In this document: positions 42,778 to 50,805 of the stretch, piece after piece
How positions within the stretch are numbered: the stretch's first letter is position 1
How the letters are laid out: every line of letters starts with the position of its first letter
From: Delta-02 sp964513565
GTDB lineage: Bacteria; Desulfobacterota; Syntrophorhabdia; Syntrophorhabdales; Syntrophorhabdaceae
DNA: 64,000 bases
NCBI GenBank assembly: GCA_964513565.1
Contig: CAZENE010000002.1
Location: 62,001 to 126,000, forward strand
Direction of reading: 5' to 3'
The notes under the pieces: model-generated
Database searches by the model: none
Told to the model about the DNA's origin: nothing
The model's input: only the letters and a program-made list of their open reading frames with translations
Translations under genes and position numbers: made by a program

Positions 42778-43167
42778 TTAGACCCTCCGGAATACGTAGA
42801 GGAATAATACGACCAGGATAGCAATGGCAAGGACCGCAATTACGACTCCCAGTCCATCACCGCCGACCCTCATCTCATCCGCCTTAACGGCAAGCTTGTG
42901 GAGTTGGCTGTCACTTAGCTGGCCAAGCCTCGATTGTATCTCTTCACTGCTGAAACCCAACTGTTTCAGTTTCTGGCTGACCATCTTCGTTTCAAGCGCG
43001 GTTCGGACCTTTGCCAGATCAGTCATTCTCTCTTCCGGTGAAAGCTTTATGATCTCGGATGGTGAATAACCCGCAAACGACCTCTCCGCTATACCAATGA
43101 TAAATAACGCGGCCACGAGATAACATGCGAGAATTTTGACTGCAACCTTCTTTTTTGACCTTTTCAT
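42778..43167 (-). CDS. PA2779-like small membrane protein
   Basis: 129 residues: a signal-like N-terminal helix (KILACYLVAALFIIGIAERSFA), a helical middle (LSPEERMTDLAKVRTALETKMVSQKLKQLG; GFSSEEIQSRLGQLSDSQLHKLA) and a C-terminal membrane helix (GLGVVIAVLAIAILVVLFLYVFRRV). This layout matches the PA2779 family, often coded with a C39-type peptidase that is not present here. GGAGGTG lies about 7 bases before the ATG. Function unknown. Confidence 0.83.
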   Translation of the reverse strand: MKRSKKKVAVKILACYLVAALFIIGIAERSFAGYSPSEIIKLSPEERMTDLAKVRTALETKMVSQKLKQLGFSSEEIQSRLGQLSDSQLHKLAVKADEMRVGGDGLGVVIAVLAIAILVVLFLYVFRRV

Positions 43168-43187
43168 TGTAACACACCTCCTTCGGA

Positions 43188-43571
43188 TTATTTTTTCCCT
43201 TCCTTTTTCTGCATTCGCGCAACAGACCTTTCATATGCGTCCTTGAGATCTTTCAGGGCGGAATTGAACTCAGCCTTCGCCTGCTCCCATTTTTCCGAGC
43301 CGGCTTCCTTTAATTCCTGCCATTTCTTTCCGGCCTGTTCCCGTTTGTCCTGCAGTTCTGCCATCATCGCGTCGTAGTCTTCTTTCGCGTCATCCTTGAG
43401 CCGGGCTGCCCGCGACTTAAGGTCGTTGATCTTTTCATCCATGGACTGCAGTTCTTTTTCGGAACGCTTCTCATATGTCTCCTTGGTTTCTTTATCTTGA
43501 GCAAAAACGAGGGGGCACCAAGCCAGAAGCAGGACAAAGACCAATAATACAAACATATGTGACCTTTTCAT
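43188..43571 (-). CDS. Exported helical coiled-coil protein
   Basis: 127 residues with a signal peptide (FVLLVFVLLLAWCPLVFAQ) and a highly charged, continuous alpha-helical body of Lys/Glu-rich heptads (EKRSEKELQSMDEKINDLKS; GKKWQELKEAGSEKWEQAKA). The pattern resembles periplasmic stress or scaffolding coiled coils, but I recognise no exact family. GGAGGTGA is 5 bases before the start. It is upstream of the PA2779-like gene with 20 bases between them. Confidence 0.75.
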   Translation of the reverse strand: MKRSHMFVLLVFVLLLAWCPLVFAQDKETKETYEKRSEKELQSMDEKINDLKSRAARLKDDAKEDYDAMMAELQDKREQAGKKWQELKEAGSEKWEQAKAEFNSALKDLKDAYERSVARMQKKEGKK

Positions 43572-43771
43572 CGTTTTTCACCTCCTGTCAGCCCGGACAA
43601 CGAAAGAAGATACACCGCCGCCCGGCTATTTTAACCCGCGCATCGTATACCGTTTAGATTATCCCGATAGGCCGGATATGTCTGTCGCAGTTTCGCCATT
43701 TATCATGTAGCAGGTTCTTTAATACCCTGCGTGGTACTTATTCGTGACATTTACAAGTCTCCCGTCATGCG

Positions 43772-44449
43772 TCATGCGGTCCTCGGCACCACACGGACCT
43801 CCACGCGCCGGTTCTGCTGGCGGCCGCTTGCGGTGTCATTGCCCGCTATCGGTCTCGATTCACCGTAACCTATGGTAGTGATCCGGGCTGGATCGATTCC
43901 CGACCCGACAAGGGCGTTCCGGACGGCCTGTGCCCGTCGCTCGGAAAGCTGTTGATTGTAGGCCTCGTTCCCCTGGCTGTCAGTATGGCCGGCTACCTGG
44001 ATCGTCGTTTCGGGGTATTGCCTGAGCACGTCGGCTACCCTCTGGATCTCAGGCTGTGCTCCCGGCAGAAGTGTTGCGGAGTCAGTGGCGAAAAGATAGT
44101 CAGATTTAAAGGATACCGTGAGGACTTGAACGTTTTCCCTGCGTGCCCCCTGAACTATTTCCTGCTCACGCCGCACAGTCGCTGTCTCCGAATCTCCTAC
44201 GGCCTGGCGCATCGATCGCTCCTGGTTGTCCATATACCTTCCGATAGCCGCGCCACTTAGACCGCCGACAATGGCCCCGATACCGGCTCCCAGCAGAGTG
44301 GCTTCCGTGCTGCTTCCTATCGCCTGTCCGGCGCCGGCCCCCACCGCGGCCCCGACGCCGGCCCCGACGCCGGCCCCTGTTCCGGTTTTAGTCGCGCAGC
44401 CGGCGATCGCTACTCCGGCAACAAGTACCAGGATTATCCATGTTCTCAT
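43772..44449 (-). CDS. OmpA-family lipoprotein with glycine zipper
   Basis: 225 residues. The lipobox is VAIAGCAT, so Cys17 is lipidated. A Gly-rich zipper follows (GAGVGAGVGAAVGAGAGQAIG; LGAGIGAIVGGLSGAAIG), a helix, and a C-terminal OmpA domain that binds peptidoglycan: GHTDSQGNEAYNQQLSERRA with the conserved Asp and Arg, then GYGESRPIAGND and NRRVEVRV. It is of the YiaD type and anchors the outer membrane to the cell wall. Confidence 0.93.
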   Translation of the reverse strand: MRTWIILVLVAGVAIAGCATKTGTGAGVGAGVGAAVGAGAGQAIGSSTEATLLGAGIGAIVGGLSGAAIGRYMDNQERSMRQAVGDSETATVRREQEIVQGARRENVQVLTVSFKSDYLFATDSATLLPGAQPEIQRVADVLRQYPETTIQVAGHTDSQGNEAYNQQLSERRAQAVRNALVGSGIDPARITTIGYGESRPIAGNDTASGRQQNRRVEVRVVPRTA

Positions 44450-44545
44450 AATAAAGCCCCCTTATAACGTGGTTTTTTGTGTACATAAGAAATCTAGGGA
44501 GCCGCGAGGGGTTGTCAAGGGTGCATCGGCACGAAAGCCTGAGAT

Positions 44546-44553
44546 CGTAAGGC
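44546..44553 (+). repeat. CGTAAGGC element
   Basis: An 8-base match to the intergenic CGTAAGGCGT element found at 39799 and 55640, again between genes. It lies just before the terminator of the next gene. Confidence 0.3.
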
Positions 44554-44570
44554 ACAAGAAGTTTAAAGAC

Positions 44571-44593
44571 AAAAAACCTGCCCGGAAGGCAGG
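44571..44593 (-). terminator. Terminator of the phosphorylase/SpoIID operon
   Basis: CCTGCC (44577-44582) and GGCAGG (44588-44593) around a 5-base loop, with six T on the minus strand. It stands 36 bases after the last gene of the minus-strand operon. Confidence 0.85.
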
Positions 44594-44628
44594 CCATTTC
44601 CTGACAGGGTTTTTTACGCACTCACACG

Positions 44629-45600
44629 TTACGGCATTAAGGATACTTCCCTATACATCTCTTCTATGGCCGATGCATCGAGGCGGTTGAAGTCGGTTTC
44701 AGACGGGGTAACTATTATCCCGCCCATTTCCATAACTGCGGGACTGACCATTATTCGACGATCGTCCTCAAAAAAGAAGGCAGCGGGGCGATGGGCACGG
44801 CGCGGGAAAACAGCGAGGCGGAGTTTACCATGGCTGCAATGTCCGATGACGTTTATCATCGGCTCCCCACCCGCCATTGTATCCTTGTGAAGGGCATCAA
44901 CCGAATCCTGGAAAGCTAAGCGGACATCCTGTGGATCGCTGCCCTCAATTACGGCAACCATCCTGCCGAGGCCCCGCCCCGAGGAAATTGTCGTACTGCC
45001 CGTGGACCTCAAAACGGAAAATTTATCCCGGGTGTCGAGCTCTTTTTCAATCGGCATATTTCCCGATGGCACTGCTTGAAAATGCAGGTGATCAGGGGCA
45101 GATGCCCCGCAGCGGGGCCCGTTGTAAAGTGTTGAAAATCCGGGGCCGATATCCTCTGTAATGCGTAAAAATAGATCTATACTTTCAAATATGGACTGCG
45201 GCCGATGAGTTCTGTGGGCGATTGTCAAATGAAGCGGTACGACAGGCCTTGGATTTGCCAGTATTAAAAATTCGTCCCTGTACAGGACCGCCATCTGTTT
45301 GGCGGGCAAATTATCCGTGCAGAGGAAGCAAGGCCTTTCGCTGACCTTGTCCGGAGTGACGGCTGCGAGTGTGTTTGTGGACCTTCCGGGATTATATAGA
45401 AGTCTGATCGAGAAACCGGAGCATTGGATATCGCGGGACCGTGAATTGCGCAATGAATCGCAGGCATCCCGGAACTCAGCCCAAGATAGATGCTGTTCAT
45501 CGATTAGCTTAAGGCAAAGGTCGCCGAGAACGGAAAGCGGGTTATGGCTTTCGGTGCCGTCGAAGCGCTCCCGGATGCGGTATTCCGGCACGTTATGCAT
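44629..45600 (-). CDS. Ap4A/GDP-sugar phosphorylase-like nucleotidyl-His enzyme (DUF4922 type)
   Basis: 323 residues from ATG 45600, with AGGAG 10 bases upstream; TTG 45609 has worse spacing. The active-site motif NGPRCGASAPDHLHFQ has the exact form of the HIT-superfamily phosphorylases, where the first His of HxHxQ forms the nucleotidyl intermediate (His near 173). The CFLC pair near 91-94 and the segments LILANPRPVVPLHLTIAHRTH are also typical. Relatives include Ap4A phosphorylase, GDP-galactose phosphorylase and bacterial DUF4922. It would phosphorolyse a nucleotide-sugar or Ap4A. It is the last gene of the operon; the overlap with the GT2 gene is 8 bases. Confidence 0.82.
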   Translation of the reverse strand: MHNVPEYRIRERFDGTESHNPLSVLGDLCLKLIDEQHLSWAEFRDACDSLRNSRSRDIQCSGFSIRLLYNPGRSTNTLAAVTPDKVSERPCFLCTDNLPAKQMAVLYRDEFLILANPRPVVPLHLTIAHRTHRPQSIFESIDLFLRITEDIGPGFSTLYNGPRCGASAPDHLHFQAVPSGNMPIEKELDTRDKFSVLRSTGSTTISSGRGLGRMVAVIEGSDPQDVRLAFQDSVDALHKDTMAGGEPMINVIGHCSHGKLRLAVFPRRAHRPAAFFFEDDRRIMVSPAVMEMGGIIVTPSETDFNRLDASAIEEMYREVSLMP

Positions 45601-47074
45601 TATTGCCAAGCTCCTGGCGTTTCATAATTTCACGGGTGCGCAGGGAGTCCTTAAAAATATTGTTCCTGTTCAATGCTTCAATTGAAAGCCCGGCGTCGGT
45701 ATTGCCCGGCCACCGGCGGCACAAGTAGAGGCTTTCGTACACTCTGCCTATTTTGTACTGACGCGAAATGCGAAGGGCGGCGGCATAATCTTCGCCGTAG
45801 CTTACGTTCAAAAAACCGATCCGGCGCATCGCCGTCGTGCTGAAGGCGCGCGGTGCGCCCAACCCGTTCACCCGGAGCGCATTATTGTGGCCGTTGGCAT
45901 CTGTCCACTCGCGATGATCGATAAGGCCCGGAGGAATCTGTTCAAGATGTTCATTTACGATCGTGTATGACCCTACAACCATTGCGTAGCTGCCGTTCCG
46001 CAGGGTATCCACAATGGTCTCGAGGACGAGGTTGTTTTCGTACAGGTCGTCCGAATCCAGCTGCACCGCATAGCGGCCGCAGGCCGTGTCATTAATTCCG
46101 AGGTTCCAGCACCCGCCGATGCCAAGATCGTCGCGGTCGGGGATTATATGTCGGACGGCAGGGTTCTTCCCAGCAAGTTCGGCAGCTATTCCTGTGGTAC
46201 CGTCGGTAGAGTGATTATCAATCACGATGATGTTGAAGGTAAAGTCAGCTTCCTGGGCCAGGGCGCTGTGTACGGCATCGGCAATAGTGTTTTTTCTGTT
46301 TTTTACGGGGATGATGACAGATGCCTTTACCGGAAAAGAATCTGCAGGCTCTTGCATGAGTTCGAGCGTCTCGGGTGATATGTAGGCGCCTATTCTTTTC
46401 AGATGATCTGTGAAAATAGATTCCATTTCCTGCTGGATCTGCTGGTTGTGAGGGTCGACGTACGCAAAAAGAGCCATCCCCGAAGGTTCGTCGCGGTGCG
46501 TAATTATGTTGTAGATCGCTTCCGGGACACGATAGATGCGGTGATCGATCGATAACTTAAGGCGCAGGTCGTAAAGGGCGCCATGACGGCACGGAGGCGT
46601 TTCGCCGAAACATTTAAGTGCGTCCCGTATGTCGGTTGCGCTTAAGAGAGCAAGATAGCCAAAATCGAAATCGTCCCGGACGCTTCCAAATTGATAATCG
46701 ATCAGTGGATGGAACCTCTTTCCGCTTCCGGTGTCTTCGTAATAATCCGAATATACAAAGGCCGCTTTCATAGACCGTGCCGCATCGATCATTTTTTCCA
46801 AGGTGAGGGAACCCGAGAGAACGGGGATCGCATCGGGGATAAAAAGCATGTACTCCGTCCGTGTCTTTTCGAGAACGTTCCGCAATGTGGCCCGGGACGC
46901 GAAACTGCCGGTGTCGATAATGCTGCAGCGGGGAAGCACTTCGGGTATCTGTTCGCGGGTCACGATGAGCACCTCCTCGATCATGTCCGAAGCCAGGAGG
47001 CGACGCAAGGCAGGCAGGAACAGGGTCCCCGATCTATAAGTGCAGACAGCGGTAACGGGTTTCATTTTTTTCAT
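45593..47074 (-). CDS. Family 2 glycosyltransferase
   Basis: 493 residues in two parts. The N-terminal part of about 230 residues resembles a degenerate GT-A domain (ATLRNVLEKTRTEYMLFIPD; FVYSDYYED). The second part is a clear GT2 catalytic domain: ASVIIPVKNRKNTIADAVHSAL, DNHSTDGTTG and QLDSDDLYENN with the DxD metal site. C-terminal segments include YGEDYAAALRISRQYKIG. No membrane helix is seen. The start has no obvious ribosome binding site; ATG 47065 is an alternative. It probably adds a sugar to the product of the neighbouring nucleotide-sugar pathway. Confidence 0.85.
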   Translation of the reverse strand: MKKMKPVTAVCTYRSGTLFLPALRRLLASDMIEEVLIVTREQIPEVLPRCSIIDTGSFASRATLRNVLEKTRTEYMLFIPDAIPVLSGSLTLEKMIDAARSMKAAFVYSDYYEDTGSGKRFHPLIDYQFGSVRDDFDFGYLALLSATDIRDALKCFGETPPCRHGALYDLRLKLSIDHRIYRVPEAIYNIITHRDEPSGMALFAYVDPHNQQIQQEMESIFTDHLKRIGAYISPETLELMQEPADSFPVKASVIIPVKNRKNTIADAVHSALAQEADFTFNIIVIDNHSTDGTTGIAAELAGKNPAVRHIIPDRDDLGIGGCWNLGINDTACGRYAVQLDSDDLYENNLVLETIVDTLRNGSYAMVVGSYTIVNEHLEQIPPGLIDHREWTDANGHNNALRVNGLGAPRAFSTTAMRRIGFLNVSYGEDYAAALRISRQYKIGRVYESLYLCRRWPGNTDAGLSIEALNRNNIFKDSLRTREIMKRQELGNNA

Positions 47075-47153
47075 ATCGTACCATGTTCGGATGAATTTTT
47101 AAAGGAAGACGGATGTCCGGCGGCATGGAGAATAAGCTTTTCCCGATAGATCT

Positions 47154-48149
47154 TTATTCAATAGTCATCCGACATAAAAGTATCACTTCGCGCAAACATC
47201 CAAGCGACGGTACACGGGATACCGCCAGGTTGAGATTGTCAAGGCCGGATGGGATGGAACCAAGAAAATCCTGAAGCCCTTTTACCTTTCCAAGAAAGCC
47301 GAACGCACCGAGCGCTTGCATGAGACGTTCCGCGCCCGCTTCCCAGAAAGAATTCTGATATGCATCCCAATCAGGCTCCTGTGAAGACAGTACATAGGAG
47401 AATGAGAGAAGTTCTTCCCGGGCTTCATCCGTTATATGGACGTACGGATCGAGGAGGAGCGAGGCAAGGTCATAGAAAGGGTTTCCAAGCCGCATGCCCT
47501 GAAAATCGATAAAATAAGGCTCGCCGTTGCATACCATGATGTTCCGCGACTGAAGGTCGCGATGAACGAGGGATCTCGGGACAGACTGCAATCTTTCCGA
47601 TAGAGCTGAAAGCTCCGCCCTGAGTCTCATTTCAAATCCCGGGTCGAGGGCAAGGTCGCAGTATCCCTTAACAAAATTATCGAGAAAATAATCCTGCTCC
47701 CAACGATACAAATCCGGATCGAAGCCGTCCATGAGTCGGATGCTTGCGGGAGAAAAGTTCTTTTCCGTTATGCGGTGAAGTCTCCGTATGGCCCCGAGGG
47801 TTTTCTGATAGAGTATGCGCCTTTCAGGCCATTGCCGGGTAGCCATCGAACACAGGTCCGTATCGCCCAGATCTTCCATCATTATTATATTTTTTTCCGG
47901 ATCGTGCGTTATCACTCCGGGGACCGGTATACGCATCTTCTGAAGATAATTTGCGATATCGGCATAATATCCATTTTCTGTTCGGTTCGTATCATATTTA
48001 ATGGCAATAGCGGTCCTGTCATTCCACAGGACCCGGTAAAACATCCGGTCCGATCCGCGGGCGGAAAGCGGTTTGACGGAAATGTCATATGAACCTTCGA
48101 TCTGCAGCAGGCTGCGGGCAAAAGCCCCTATTTCGTTTTCATACCCCAT
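47154..48149 (-). CDS. amgK: Sugar anomeric kinase, AmgK-like
   Basis: 331 residues from ATG 48149. It has the aminoglycoside phosphotransferase fold: catalytic loop LVHRDLQSRNIMV with the Asp, Asn and Lys-like residues, the metal-site DFQ (in place of DFD), and an N-lobe Lys in TAIAIKYDTN. The tight overlap with a MurU-type nucleotidyltransferase is the known AmgK/MurU pair that turns free MurNAc into UDP-MurNAc in peptidoglycan recycling: AmgK phosphorylates the anomeric carbon. GlcNAc or another sugar is possible. The start is supported by a GAGAGG upstream. Confidence 0.72.
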   Translation of the reverse strand: MGYENEIGAFARSLLQIEGSYDISVKPLSARGSDRMFYRVLWNDRTAIAIKYDTNRTENGYYADIANYLQKMRIPVPGVITHDPEKNIIMMEDLGDTDLCSMATRQWPERRILYQKTLGAIRRLHRITEKNFSPASIRLMDGFDPDLYRWEQDYFLDNFVKGYCDLALDPGFEMRLRAELSALSERLQSVPRSLVHRDLQSRNIMVCNGEPYFIDFQGMRLGNPFYDLASLLLDPYVHITDEAREELLSFSYVLSSQEPDWDAYQNSFWEAGAERLMQALGAFGFLGKVKGLQDFLGSIPSGLDNLNLAVSRVPSLGCLREVILLCRMTIE

Positions 48150-48885
48150 GGAACGGCCTCTCCTGGTCTTTGTATTGCGCCTCGTTTTTAAGCTTTTCAT
48201 AGACCTCGAGGGACCCGATATCGTCCCATTGGCCGGAATCGATAATTATCCCTCTGATAGACCCTGGTCTCGCAACGATCCTTTGAAGAAAAACGTCGAC
48301 GATGGATACAACTTTGCCCCTCTCGATCGCCTGGAGCATGGAGGTCTCGACGATATAAATTCCCGTAAAAAGACAGCTTGCCAAACCCGGCTTTTTGAGA
48401 ACATGGCGCATGTCGCATATCGCGCCCGATGGATCAATGTTCACGTTAAGGTTCGGACCCTCTGTCCTCAATGCAAGCGTAGCTTCGCACGGATAGGCCT
48501 TATGGCTCCCGATAAGGACGTCGAGCGGCATATTGCACAGGATATCGCCGTTGTAGCACATTATGGTTTTATCCTGCTCGACGAGGTCTTCAATATTTTT
48601 AAGTCCTCCCGCGGTATCAAGGAGAGTGGGTTCGTGCCTGAATTCGATGGGTGCTCCCCGCCATTGTCTATCGGGGAACTCCTCCCGGTATTTGCCCGGC
48701 TGATGGTGCGTATTGACTATGAACCGCTTTATTCCTATGCCCAGCAGATGATCCATCGCATACGTGATTATCGGCCGGCCGTTTACGGGCAATAACGGCT
48801 TGGGCATGTATTCGGTCAGAGGGCGCAGGCGTTTACCCAATCCCGCTCCGAGAATAAAAGCTGTTCTGATACGGCTGTTTATCAT
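48139..48885 (-). CDS. murU: Sugar-1-phosphate nucleotidyltransferase, MurU-like
   Basis: 248 residues with the signature AFILGAGLGKRLRPLTEYMP and KPLLPVNGRPIITYAMDHLL of nucleotidyltransferases, and MCYNGDILCN with the metal-binding Asp. The length fits MurU and single-domain RmlA-like enzymes. The kinase gene overlaps it by 11 bases, which supports the pair MurU-AmgK. It would make UDP-MurNAc (or a related nucleotide-sugar) from the 1-phosphate. It is 19 bases after the SpoIID-like gene. Confidence 0.75.
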   Translation of the reverse strand: MINSRIRTAFILGAGLGKRLRPLTEYMPKPLLPVNGRPIITYAMDHLLGIGIKRFIVNTHHQPGKYREEFPDRQWRGAPIEFRHEPTLLDTAGGLKNIEDLVEQDKTIMCYNGDILCNMPLDVLIGSHKAYPCEATLALRTEGPNLNVNIDPSGAICDMRHVLKKPGLASCLFTGIYIVETSMLQAIERGKVVSIVDVFLQRIVARPGSIRGIIIDSGQWDDIGSLEVYEKLKNEAQYKDQERPFHGV

Positions 48886-48904
48886 GACCCCAAAAATGTG
48901 CGGA

Positions 48905-50230
48905 TTAATATATTTTTCTTATTTCAGCGCCCGTGAAGTAATGCCCCAGGATCTCATCTGCCGTGAAACCCTTTTTTGCCATAACGGCCGCTCCTATCTG
49001 GCACAGCCCAACGCCGTGCCCCCATCCGGCCCCATTAAAGATGAACCGTTCCGGCTGGCCGTCCTGTCCTTTTTGTAGCGATACGATGAATGCACTGCTG
49101 TAAAGATGCGTGGAGGAAAGCCATCTGCGGATCTCAAGTTCCTTGCCGATGACAATGTTCTGTTTTGAACCGGTGATCCTCAAACGCTTGATCCTTCCGG
49201 AGGGGCCGCGTTCAAGCGGTGTGAGATCGTATAGCGTGCCGAAATCGATCCCCGACTTCTGCCTGATGATTTCTTCAAGCTGGTCCCGGGAGTACTCCAC
49301 TTTCCATCGAAAAAATTGTTTTGTCTCCCGGTCGAACCCCGGGAGTATCTCCGCGAGCAGCTCCGCGTCTTTTGTATTGCAGTAAACGTCGGGCGATCCC
49401 GATATCCATTCTGCAGCCCTGTCTTCGGAAACGACCGGTGAAAATGTAATCGGTGAATCGCTTATGCTGACAAGGTACGGGACGGGGGTTTCTTCCCAGG
49501 CAGTCTCATAATTTTCGGTAACACCTCCGCACGCCTTGAAATACCGGGCGTCACAAACCTCGTCACCGTATGCCAGTACGATTCCGCGCGTTTTTGCCAC
49601 CGCATCGGCAGCCACGCCTGAGATGATCTTTGTGATCCCCTGGTAACGCTGACAGTGATCGTCGGCGCAGACGTCGAAGATGTCATGGTCTTCCCGGTTG
49701 TACCAGCGGATGAACTCTCCGGCCCCACAGCAGTGTTCTATACCCTTCGTTGTATTCTTGCGGTTGAGGGCAGCGAGCAGCCAACTGCGGGAGATAATTG
49801 AGTGGACCTTCAAAAATTCATGAGGTGCGGTCCCGCTCATTTCGGACGAGATAACGCTCACAAGATAATCCTCAAGTGATATTTCATTAATAATGGCTAT
49901 GGTATCGGCGCCGCGGGCGACCAGGATGAGATTTCCCTGGAATACCTGGTCCTCCTTTCTTTCCCAGTGGAAGCGGATCCCAATGGTGACGTCAGATATG
50001 CGGAACGTTGAACCCTCTTGTGCGACAAGCCGTACAGTTGGTGAACGAGACACAAGGCGGTTCCCCTCATCGAAAAGAAGAATTCCGGTATTGTCGGCCG
50101 ACGCATGGAACGGACCGGATAAAAGGCCGGCCCCTTCGATCAGGAAATTCCCATTAAGTCGTCCCGTCACGCGGGGCTGCATATCGGCAATCCCCACGGT
50201 AATGACCGGTTCCCGTATATCAATGGACAC
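48905..50230 (-). CDS. SpoIID/LytB domain protein
   Basis: 441 residues from GTG 50230 with GGAGGG 4 bases upstream; GTG 50257 is less likely. The SpoIID core reads ISLEDYLVSVISSEMSGTAPHEFLKVHSIISRSWLLA and the C-terminal GAGWGHGVGLCQIGAAVMAKKGFTADEILGHYFTG, including the conserved catalytic-region residues. It lacks a visible signal peptide, although the family usually cleaves stripped peptidoglycan strands outside the cytoplasm. An insertion near 180-250 contains several Cys. It heads the operon with MurU/AmgK, so both halves may concern muropeptide processing and re-use. Confidence 0.88.
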   Translation of the reverse strand: MSIDIREPVITVGIADMQPRVTGRLNGNFLIEGAGLLSGPFHASADNTGILLFDEGNRLVSRSPTVRLVAQEGSTFRISDVTIGIRFHWERKEDQVFQGNLILVARGADTIAIINEISLEDYLVSVISSEMSGTAPHEFLKVHSIISRSWLLAALNRKNTTKGIEHCCGAGEFIRWYNREDHDIFDVCADDHCQRYQGITKIISGVAADAVAKTRGIVLAYGDEVCDARYFKACGGVTENYETAWEETPVPYLVSISDSPITFSPVVSEDRAAEWISGSPDVYCNTKDAELLAEILPGFDRETKQFFRWKVEYSRDQLEEIIRQKSGIDFGTLYDLTPLERGPSGRIKRLRITGSKQNIVIGKELEIRRWLSSTHLYSSAFIVSLQKGQDGQPERFIFNGAGWGHGVGLCQIGAAVMAKKGFTADEILGHYFTGAEIRKIY

Positions 50231-50486
50231 GATACCCTCCTGTGATGTTTTGACCACAGCTTGTTTACCTTATTATTTTTCCTGCAGCTTGTCAATCGGG
50301 TAGCGAATTTCGACGCAATTGTCGTTTCCCGAAAACTCGTGTCGACAGTTTTTGCCTGTTTTGACAATATGATACACCGGGGATATCGGGAAAATACAAG
50401 TAATTATAAATACTTCATCGGGATACGATCATTGGTATCGTTTTTGCTGATTAATCCATATCTAAATTACAGTCTGCGGAGGGGAA

Positions 50487-50768
50487 ATGAAAAAAGTGAT
50501 TGTGATGGTTTCGGTCATCGTATTCCTTGCGTTAATTGTTCTGCCCGGCATAAGCGAGGCAAGAGGTCATCATCACAGGCCGTATTATCACCGCCACCAT
50601 CATCGTGGTTGGGGCTACGGAGGTGCGGCTGCAGGAGGGTTCGTTCTTGGAGCGATCGTGGGAAGCGCGTTGCGCCCTGCTCCCGTCTATGTGGCGCCGC
50701 CGCCGCCTCCTCCGAGGGTTTACTACTATTACCCGCCCCCCTCCCGGGTTTATGTATATCCGTACTGA
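50487..50768 (+). CDS. Exported His/Pro/Tyr-rich small protein
   Basis: 93 residues: a signal peptide (VIVMVSVIVFLALIVLPGISEA), a His-rich segment (RGHHHRPYYHRHHHRGWG) that could bind metal, a glycine-zipper-like helix (GAAAGGFVLGAIVGSAL), and a Pro/Tyr tail of the PPPPPPRVYYYYPPPS kind. GGAGG is 7 bases before the ATG. Similar small proteins occur in many Proteobacteria as hypothetical envelope proteins. Function unknown; a metal-binding or surface-associated role is speculation. Confidence 0.72.
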   Translation: MKKVIVMVSVIVFLALIVLPGISEARGHHHRPYYHRHHHRGWGYGGAAAGGFVLGAIVGSALRPAPVYVAPPPPPPRVYYYYPPPSRVYVYPY

Positions 50769-50805
50769 TGGGCGCGATAGGGATGGGCGATTGGCGATGG
50801 ATTGC

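Noticed and set aside
42411..42821. Plus-strand frame of 136 codons
   Set aside because: It runs through the bidirectional terminator and the end of the PA2779-like gene.
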